Of a stretch of DNA of 11,680 bases, positions 1 to 5,771 are shown piece by piece. The DNA is from an uncultured Clostridia bacterium (GTDB lineage Bacteria; Bacillota; Clostridia; TANB77; CAG-508). Every line of letters begins with the position of its first letter. Within the stretch, counting starts at the first letter, position 1. The stretch lies in the NCBI GenBank assembly GCA_934167225.1, contig CAKPLD010000039.1, forward strand, positions 1 to 11,680, written 5' to 3'. Below the pieces are notes generated by a model. It did not search any database. It was given only the letters and a program-made list of their open reading frames with translations, and was not told the DNA's origin. A program made the translations under genes and the position numbers.

Positions 1-369
1 GTTGATAAATATAAAATCGAAGAAAGATTAAAAGATGTCTTTAGACCTGAATTTTTAAACAGAGTTGATGAAATTGTTGCATTTAATAGCCTAACTAATG
101 AGCAATTAATTGATATCATTGACCTTATGCTTAAAGATACATCATCTGCCCTACTTGATAAAAACATAACAATGGAAGTTTCTAAAGAAGCCAAAGATTT
201 CTTACTTGAAAAAGGAACAAATCTTAAATTTGGTGCTAGACCTCTTCGTAGAGCCATTCAAAGATATGTTGAAGATGAAATTTCTGAAAGAATTTTAAGA
301 GGCGATATTGTTGATGGAGATAATATTAAAGTTTCTAGAGATGGAGATAAATTAGTGTTTACCAAATAG
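1..369 (+). CDS. clpC: ClpC-type AAA+ unfoldase, C-terminal end (5' truncated by window edge)
   Basis: This is the last 122 residues of a Clp/Hsp100 ATPase, which unfolds proteins and feeds them to the ClpP protease in the cytosol. The reading frame is open from base 1, so the gene starts outside the window. The visible part is the end of the second AAA+ module and its small D2 domain. It shows the FRPEFLNRVDEIV segment near the left edge and the GARPLRRAIQ sensor-2 segment about 45 residues before the stop, whose arginine contacts ATP. The KFGARPLRRAIQRYVEDEISE wording fits ClpC better than ClpB, but the N-terminal and middle domains that would decide are not visible. The gene ends in TAG at 367-369, inside a perfect inverted repeat. 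No T-tailed terminator follows, so read-through into pgsA is possible. Confidence 0.9.
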   Translation, partial: VDKYKIEERLKDVFRPEFLNRVDEIVAFNSLTNEQLIDIIDLMLKDTSSALLDKNITMEVSKEAKDFLLEKGTNLKFGARPLRRAIQRYVEDEISERILRGDIVDGDNIKVSRDGDKLVFTK

Positions 370-385
370 GGAACTCCCTATTTGG
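362..385. repeat. Perfect 11-bp inverted repeat across the clpC stop codon
   Basis: CCAAATAGGGA (362-372) and TCCCTATTTGG (375-385) are exact reverse complements separated by two bases. The clpC stop codon (367-369) lies inside the left arm. There is no T tract after it, so it is not a standard intrinsic terminator. The right arm merges into the 32-bp repeats that follow, so the hairpin is probably part of that repeat insertion. It could instead be an RNA 3'-end stabiliser. Confidence 0.8.
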
Positions 386-480
386 GGACGGTTCTCTGTT
401 GGGGATTCCCCATTTGGGGACGGTTCTTTGTTGGGGATTCCTCATTTGGGGACGGTTCTTTGTTGAGGAGGTTCTCTAGT
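381..480. repeat. 32-bp tandem repeats, GGGGACGGTTC family
   Basis: The core TTTGGGGACGGTTCT starts at 381, 413 and 445, an exact 32-bp period, and a decayed fourth unit follows to about 480. Units differ by single bases such as CTCTGTT versus CTTTGTT. Inside the units GGGGATTCCCC and CCCCATTTGGGG can form small hairpins. The block is much richer in G and C than its surroundings and fills the space between clpC and pgsA. From memory, GGGGACGGTTCTTT-like repeats are scattered between genes in many Clostridia and are sometimes linked to Y1 (REP-associated) transposases. No transposase is visible here. Confidence 0.8.
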
Positions 481-501
481 GGGTAAAAGAAGGAGGAACA
501 T

Positions 502-1047
502 ATGCCAAAATTTGAAAAAAGAAATATACCAAATTATTTAACAATAATAAGATTAATACTCGTACCAATCATATTTGCACTTATTTTGCTAGAACACTAT
601 TGGACTGCATTTGCTTTTTTTGTGATTGCTAATATTACTGATGTATTAGATGGAAGAATTGCAAGAAAGTATAATCTGATTACAGATTGGGGAAAACTTA
701 TGGATCCTTTGGCAGATAAGATTACACAAATTAGTACAATTACAGCTCTTATTATTAAAGATATTATTCCTTTTTGGATTTTAGTGATTTTAACTTTGAA
801 AGAGCTTATTATGATTACTGTTGCTTTTGTTCTTTATAAGAAAAAAATTGTAACAGTTCATAGCATGTGGTATGGCAAAGTGGCAACTATTTTGTTTTTT
901 GTTGCTATTGTACTTTCTTTGCTATCTAAGGGTATTCCGGAACTTTCTGTTATTACTATTTATGCTTTTTATATTGCTATTGGTATGACTTTATTTGCAG
1001 GAATTATGTATGGAAAAAATATTGTTTGTAAGGATTTTAAAGAGTAA
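502..1047 (+). CDS. pgsA: CDP-diacylglycerol--glycerol-3-phosphate 3-phosphatidyltransferase
   Basis: This is the membrane enzyme that joins CDP-diacylglycerol and glycerol-3-phosphate to give phosphatidylglycerol phosphate and CMP, the committed step to phosphatidylglycerol and cardiolipin. The 181-residue length is normal for bacterial PgsA. The CDP-alcohol phosphatidyltransferase signature is complete: D47, D50-G51, A54-R55, G64, D68 and D72, which hold the metal ions and CDP. The N-terminal PNYLTIIRLILVP and several hydrophobic helices fit a multi-pass inner-membrane protein. The ATG at 502 follows a strong AAGGAGG (490-496) at 5-base spacing, which fixes the start. It lies 132 bases after clpC with repeats between. 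A shared transcript is possible but not shown. The family signature alone would also fit other CDP-alcohol transferases, but length and N-terminus favour PgsA. Confidence 0.93.
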   Translation: MPKFEKRNIPNYLTIIRLILVPIIFALILLEHYWTAFAFFVIANITDVLDGRIARKYNLITDWGKLMDPLADKITQISTITALIIKDIIPFWILVILTLKELIMITVAFVLYKKKIVTVHSMWYGKVATILFFVAIVLSLLSKGIPELSVITIYAFYIAIGMTLFAGIMYGKNIVCKDFKE

Positions 1048-1082
1048 AAAATTGAGTGATAAATAAAATCACTCAATTTTTT
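1048..1082. terminator. Bidirectional intrinsic terminator between converging operons
   Basis: A 13-bp perfect stem, AAAATTGAGTGAT (1048-1060) and ATCACTCAATTTT (1068-1080), encloses a 7-base loop and runs into T residues rightward. The A run on the left gives a T tract on the minus strand too. It starts directly after the pgsA stop and can end pgsA transcription rightward and the comEC operon leftward. Confidence 0.9.
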
Positions 1083-1222
1083 ATTCAAAGTCTTCTAGTA
1101 ATTGGTTCAAATTTTTTATTCAAAGTATTCTAGTAATTGGTTCAAATTTTTTATTCAAAGTATTCTAGTAATTGGTTCAAATTTTTTATTCAAAGTCTTC
1201 TAACAATTGGTTTAAATTTTGA
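1083..1222. repeat. 35-bp tandem repeat, four copies, derived from the 3' end of the minus-strand gene
   Basis: The segment beginning ATTCAAAGT recurs at 1083, 1118, 1153 and 1188, an exact 35-bp period. The rightmost copy is the real 3' end of the minus-strand gene ending at 1186. The other three are extra copies beyond its stop codon. Read on the minus strand each would encode LNQLLE(D/Y)FE followed by TAA. The two middle copies carry a Tyr codon where the gene and the outer copy carry Asp. Each unit includes part of the T run next to the terminator, which suggests replication slippage between T-rich stretches. These copies are untranslated unless the stop is read through. Confidence 0.9.
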
Positions 1223-1617
1223 ATTCCTATTACTTCTATTCCTTCTTTTAATTCTTGAATATCTTCTTCGCCTAAATAACTAGTGCTTATGTCTGTAACT
1301 TTATATAAAATTTCTTCTCCATTTTCATTTATATAATATACATTTATTTTTCCATCTGTTTCTCTTAGTATATAATGCCTGTTTTCATCATTCAAAATTC
1401 CGCTAGTTTCTTTTATTTCACTTTGCACGGTTTTACTATAATCTTCCCATTCATTTAAACAGTCATCTTGAACATATTCGCTTGATGATAATTCTGTTTC
1501 ATTTTTTACTATTTCGTTGCTTTCGTCTACTTTGTTTTTCTTTGATATATTAAATATTTCTATTCCTGCTACCAAAATTATTATTAATCCTATTGATGTT
1601 AAAATTTTTTTCCACAT
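1186..1617 (-). CDS. Membrane-anchored protein with BofC C-terminal-like domain
   Basis: A 143-residue protein with one N-terminal hydrophobic segment (about 5-23) after a short basic start, so probably anchored or secreted with the rest outside. Residues 25-75 are polar and likely flexible. The C-terminal part (80-143) has the pattern YILRETDGKINVYY, VTDI, LGEEDIQELKEGIEV and LNQLLEDFE. I recognise this as close to the small BofC C-terminal domain found in many clostridial exported proteins. In Bacillus, BofC acts in forespore-to-mother-cell signalling during sporulation. That role cannot be transferred here because the N-terminal BofC domain is absent. The start is supported by AAGAGGTG (1632-1625) seven bases upstream. 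It follows comEC by 34 bases and is probably the last gene of that operon. The function is unknown and the family call comes from pattern memory. Confidence 0.7.
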   Translation of the reverse strand: MWKKILTSIGLIIILVAGIEIFNISKKNKVDESNEIVKNETELSSSEYVQDDCLNEWEDYSKTVQSEIKETSGILNDENRHYILRETDGKINVYYINENGEEILYKVTDISTSYLGEEDIQELKEGIEVIGIQNLNQLLEDFE

Positions 1618-1651
1618 AATAATACACCTCTTACATATTTTGGCATATTTA

Positions 1652-4147
1652 TCATTTTTTATTCATATAATTTATTTTTTTCCAATCTCCATTACTTTTT
1701 ATACTGATTTCCCCCATCTCGTCAGTTCTATAAATTTGGCATTTTAATTTTTCTAAATGATCCAGTGTCAAATCCGATGGATGTCCAAAATTATTGTTCT
1801 TCCCTACTCCAATTAAAGCAAAATTTGGTTTTACAGCAGTTAAAAAATCCAATGTTGAAGAAGTTTTGGAGCCATGATGGGCAACTTTTAAAAAATCTGC
1901 ATTAAGCAAATCTTGTCTGTTTTTATATAAATTTAAAATTGCGTTTTCTGCTATCTCTTCAATATCTCCTGTAAAAAGCATTGAAAAATTTTTATATACT
2001 AATTTGCAAACCAAAGAATTGTTATTAATGCTGTTTTGTGAAATCATGTTATTTTCATCTGGCCATAAAACATCAAAATATAATTTTTTTTCGATATTAA
2101 TTCTATCACCAGAATTTACAGATTTTATGTTAAACTTTTTTTGTTTAACAATTTCAGTAAATTTTTCATAGTTACTACTTTTTTCATATTGCTTACCAAT
2201 AACAACATTTTTAACTTTCATATTTTCCAAAATATATAACAAACCTTGGGCGTGATCTGAATCCATATGGCTAAAAATCACATAATCTATAACATAAATT
2301 TTTCTATCTAACAAATATGGCATTAAAATGCTCTTTCCGACATTAAAGTCTGAGAATGGATTTTCTTGGCCTCCTCCATCTATTAAAATTGTTTTATTCT
2401 TTGGTGTTATAATTAATGTACAATCGCCTTGTCCTACATCTACAAAATGAATTTTCAAATTTTTTGGAATAAATATATAAAATACATTTAAAATACAAAC
2501 TATTAATATAATTGAAACAACTTTTTTTAAATTTGATTTAATTTTATATTTTAAAACACTAAAAATATCTTTTACTCTTTGCTCAAATATACTTGGATTT
2601 TTTTTCATATTTATAGATAATATAAAATTGATTATAAATATACATATATAATAAATTAATACGATTGGTATATTAGGTGTTATTACATATATTTGATTTA
2701 ATATGCACGTACCTCCAATATATGAAATTTTTAGTAACATTTTTAACAATAAACTTAGTAATAACTCTAAAAAACTAAACTTTATAAAGATAAATATTAT
2801 ACCTATAATTATTATAGGTGCCACCAAAACTCCTGCAATTACACTTATTGCTAAACTTAAAATTGAAATACGATTAAAATTTAAAGCCATTATTGGAATA
2901 ATTGTTATTGTGGCTGAAAATGTTAGAATACTGGCATTTATGATGTTTTCTGCAATTTTTGTATTTAATAAATTCACAATTTTTTGTATATTTTTCTTAT
3001 TTTTCCTTATTGCTCTCCTATTTACATTATCTAATTTAGTACAATATATTTTTTTCATTGTTCTACCAAATACAATAATTCCAATAGTTGCAAAAAATGA
3101 AAGTTGCAAACCTATGTCTTTTACCGAAAATGGATTATTTATTAATATTAAAAATACAGCTATACTTAAAGATTCTGCTATGTCATTTTTTCTATAAACA
3201 AAATTAGCCATAATTGCAATAATTGCTGTAATACCAGCTCTTACAACAGATGGGATAAAATTCACCATACACATGTAAACTAAAACTATAATGCTACATA
3301 TTGGTTTTGAATAATGCTTTCCTATAAATTTATTAAATACAAAACTTATTGCTAAAACAATATATCCTATATGCATTCCAGAAACAGCTAATATATGTGA
3401 TATATTACTTTCCGAAAAATTTTCGATTATTTCGTCTGATATTTCTTCTTTATCTCCTAATAAAATTCCTACTAATAATGATTTTTCATCTTTTGATAAT
3501 TCTGTTTTTTCTATTTTTTCCTTTATTTTATTTGATAATATATTTGTATGTTTTTTTATAATATTTCCATTATTTTTTGATATAAGATTACATTTGTTTG
3601 CCTTTATGCTTCCATAAATTTTTACAGTTTTATAATATTCGAATTTATCAAATCCCTTATAATTTCTGCGTTTTTCTGGTCTAGCAAAAGTCCCTTCAAA
3701 TTTTATTTTATCCCCATATTCAAAATTTATATTTTTGGAATACATATATAAATTTGTGTTTTTATATTTTCCATCTATTATTTTTACTTTTGCCCTATCT
3801 TTTGCTACACTTAAAACAATACCTTGAAGCTTACAATTTTTTCCATCTAGATTTTTATATAAATTTTCATATTGATTGTTCTGTATTAAAACAATTGTAT
3901 TTGATATAATAGAAAAAATTACTATAATTTTAATTACCCTTTTGTTGAATAAAATTTTTACATATCTAAAATATCTTTTTAATGAAAATAATTTAAAATT
4001 GTTCTTTTTTTCCTTCTTTTTAATAATCCAATATAATAAAAAAATTAATATATAAAATAGGACTATACTGATTTTACAATATAGCCCCATTAATATTCCT
4101 ATAATATATCCGATTACTGCTATTAAAATTTTTCTATTTTCTAGCAT
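1652..4147 (-). CDS. comEC: ComEC/Rec2 family DNA-uptake channel protein
   Basis: ComEC forms the inner-membrane channel through which single-stranded DNA enters during natural transformation. The 831-residue protein has the full architecture: N-terminal membrane helices and an extracellular OB-like region (about 1-200), the Competence domain with SHILAVSGMHIG (250-261), RAGITA (303-308) and QLSFFATIG (348-356), more helices to about 560, then a metallo-beta-lactamase-like domain. In that domain FVDVGQGDC (568-576), LIDGGG (588-593), SHMDSDHAQG (626-635), FTGD (725-728), AHHGS (756-760) and GHPS (788-791) are intact, so the putative nuclease site looks functional. The AAGGAGG site (4157-4151) overlaps the stop codon of the upstream hydrolase gene and lies only three bases from the ATG, suggesting translational coupling. 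No other competence gene is in the window, so actual competence cannot be judged. Confidence 0.95.
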   Translation of the reverse strand: MLENRKILIAVIGYIIGILMGLYCKISIVLFYILIFLLYWIIKKKEKKNNFKLFSLKRYFRYVKILFNKRVIKIIVIFSIISNTIVLIQNNQYENLYKNLDGKNCKLQGIVLSVAKDRAKVKIIDGKYKNTNLYMYSKNINFEYGDKIKFEGTFARPEKRRNYKGFDKFEYYKTVKIYGSIKANKCNLISKNNGNIIKKHTNILSNKIKEKIEKTELSKDEKSLLVGILLGDKEEISDEIIENFSESNISHILAVSGMHIGYIVLAISFVFNKFIGKHYSKPICSIIVLVYMCMVNFIPSVVRAGITAIIAIMANFVYRKNDIAESLSIAVFLILINNPFSVKDIGLQLSFFATIGIIVFGRTMKKIYCTKLDNVNRRAIRKNKKNIQKIVNLLNTKIAENIINASILTFSATITIIPIMALNFNRISILSLAISVIAGVLVAPIIIIGIIFIFIKFSFLELLLSLLLKMLLKISYIGGTCILNQIYVITPNIPIVLIYYICIFIINFILSINMKKNPSIFEQRVKDIFSVLKYKIKSNLKKVVSIILIVCILNVFYIFIPKNLKIHFVDVGQGDCTLIITPKNKTILIDGGGQENPFSDFNVGKSILMPYLLDRKIYVIDYVIFSHMDSDHAQGLLYILENMKVKNVVIGKQYEKSSNYEKFTEIVKQKKFNIKSVNSGDRINIEKKLYFDVLWPDENNMISQNSINNNSLVCKLVYKNFSMLFTGDIEEIAENAILNLYKNRQDLLNADFLKVAHHGSKTSSTLDFLTAVKPNFALIGVGKNNNFGHPSDLTLDHLEKLKCQIYRTDEMGEISIKSNGDWKKINYMNKK

Positions 4148-4155
4148 AATCCTCC

Positions 4156-5635
4156 TTAATTTATTATTCTTCTTCCTGTTACATATCTAGATTGATAGTA
4201 ACTATCTGATAATGATGTTGTAATAACACCTGTTCCAGAATTTCCGGCATGTATAAATGTATTTCCTCCAATATATATTCCTACATGACCAACTGATGTA
4301 TTTGATCTGTTATTAAATAATACTAAATCTCCTGGTTGCAGGTTTGCCTTAGATACTGCTGTTCCATTTGATGCTTGTGCTCCTGATGATCTGCTTATAC
4401 TTATTCCACATTGTTTGTATACATATGATGTGAACCCTGAACAATCAAACCCTGTAGATGGTGATGATCCTCCAGATACATATCTACAACCCAAATATTT
4501 TTTAGCACATGCAACTATTGCATTTCCTGATGATGAGCTTGAACTTGTTGTTGTTTCTTGCTTTGTACTTTCTTTGTTTTCTGTTTTTTCTTCTTTTTGT
4601 GAATTATTAGTACCTCTATCTAATTCTTCACTTCTTGAAGTTACATCTACTTTTTTGTCTGATAAATATTTACTTGCAACATAGCCTGTTTTTCCATTTA
4701 CTTTTATTTTTGACCATGTTCCTGATGTTTCTACTACTGTTACCTTTGTGTTTATTTTTAGCTGACTAACTAATTTTGCATTATTGTCTGCTGTTTCTCT
4801 CATGTTTAGTGTTTCTGTAGATATATATTTTGTTGCCTCTGCTGTTTTTGTTTTGCTTTCTTCTTTTTTAGTTGTTTCTTGCTCTTTATTTGTTTGTTCT
4901 TGCTTTTCTTCTTGACTAGTACTATCTGTTTTTTCTTCTACTTTTTCTTCTTGTTTTGCTTCTTCTGTTTTTTGCTCTTCTACTTTTATTTTACTTGTTA
5001 ATACCCATCCTGCTTTTCCTTCTGTTTCTACATAGCTCCATTTGTTTATTATGTCTTTTATTGTAATTTCTGTGTTTTCGTCAACTGTGTTTATATTGCT
5101 TGATGTTATTGATGGTATTATTTTTAGGTCTAATTTTGATGATATTTTTCCTGTATAACCTACACTTACTGTGTTTTGTTCTTCTTCTGATGTTGCCAAA
5201 CCTGTTTGGTTTTGATTTTCTTCATCATTATTTTGATTTTCTTCTGATGGAGCACTTTCGGTTGCCACTTCATTTGAAGTTTCTTGGACATTTTCACTTG
5301 TTGTGTTTTCTGATGTTTGAGTATTTTCACTTGCTGTGTTTTGTGCTGTTTCGTTGTTTTTGTTTTCTTCTTGACCTTGAACATCTAACATATCTTTTCT
5401 TATATATCCTGTGTATGTTTTATATTTTATTTTGTACCATTCATTTTCTTCTGATAGAATTTCTACTTCTTCATTTAATGAAATTAGTGTTAATATATTT
5501 GAGTCTGTTGATGCTTCTTTTCTCATTCTTATTGTTTCTTGGTTTACTTTTCCGGGTAGTAGCATATGCCTTTGTTGTAATTATTGATATTATTAAGGCT
5601 ATTATAATCAGCCCTACTTTTGCTTTTTTGTTCAT
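4156..5635 (-). CDS. Secreted SH3-domain NlpC/P60 cell-wall hydrolase, read through a +1 frame change at codon 28
   Basis: This is a secreted cysteine peptidase expected to cut stem peptides of peptidoglycan. With the frame corrected at 5554-5556 it is 492 residues. The ATG at 5635 has AGGAG (5646-5642) six bases upstream and encodes a 25-residue signal peptide ending in KAYA. Then come three SH3-like wall-binding repeats (about 28-85, 157-218, 268-326) separated by Glu/Gln/Asn/Thr/Ser-rich linkers, and a C-terminal NlpC/P60 domain (about 370-492). The catalytic triad is visible: Cys in FDCSGF, His in GHVGIYIG and His in FIHAG (398, 450 and 462). A start at 5565 would be in frame without a shift, but it lacks a proper ribosome site and the signal peptide. 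In the unshifted frame the product ends after 54 residues. A strong promoter precedes the gene and comEC follows, overlapping through its ribosome site. Confidence 0.85.
5552..5557 (-). other. +1 frameshift site (ACC CGG A) after the signal peptide
   Basis: From the ATG at 5635 the frame reads ...GCT ACT ACC CGG AAA (codon 28 is CGG, 5554-5552) and stops after 54 codons. Skipping one C gives ACT ACC GGA AAA GTA, that is Thr-Thr-Gly-Lys-Val, which joins the signal peptide directly to the first SH3 repeat. Removal of one base makes 1480 bases into 1479, or 493 codons with the stop. I see no ribosome-site-like stimulator close upstream and no obvious structure downstream. Confidence 0.85.
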
Positions 5636-5670
5636 AATCTTCTCCTATTTTTATTTTTTCGACATGTGCT

Positions 5671-5699
5671 AGTATATACTTTTTCACAAAATTTGTCAA
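5671..5699 (-). promoter_or_regulatory. Sigma-A promoter of the hydrolase-comEC operon
   Basis: On the minus strand TTGACA (5699-5694) and TATACT (5676-5671) are separated by exactly 17 bases. That is a perfect -35 box and a one-mismatch -10 box. Transcription should start near 5664, giving a leader of about 30 bases before the ATG at 5635. The -35 box partly overlaps a 6-bp inverted repeat, AACCAA/TTGGTT (5698-5716), a possible operator. Confidence 0.85.
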
Positions 5700-5771
5700 C
5701 CAATTTAATCTTGGTTTTTACTATTTATATGCAATATTTCCATATTTCGTACCTTTTTTCTCATTTTTTTA

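Noticed and set aside
1083..1197. Regular 35-bp repeats that could look like a small CRISPR array
   Set aside because: The units are directly adjacent with no unique spacers, and they match the 3' end of the neighbouring gene. No cas genes are present.
5563..5565. ATG at 5565 as the start of the hydrolase
   Set aside because: It has only a weak, badly spaced AAAGG upstream and leaves a wall hydrolase without a signal peptide. The ATG at 5635 has a promoter, a good ribosome site and a signal peptide.
5100..5672. Long open frame on the plus strand, rich in Leu and Phe
   Set aside because: It is the antisense shadow of the hydrolase's low-complexity linkers, has no ribosome site, and lies opposite the real promoter and signal peptide.
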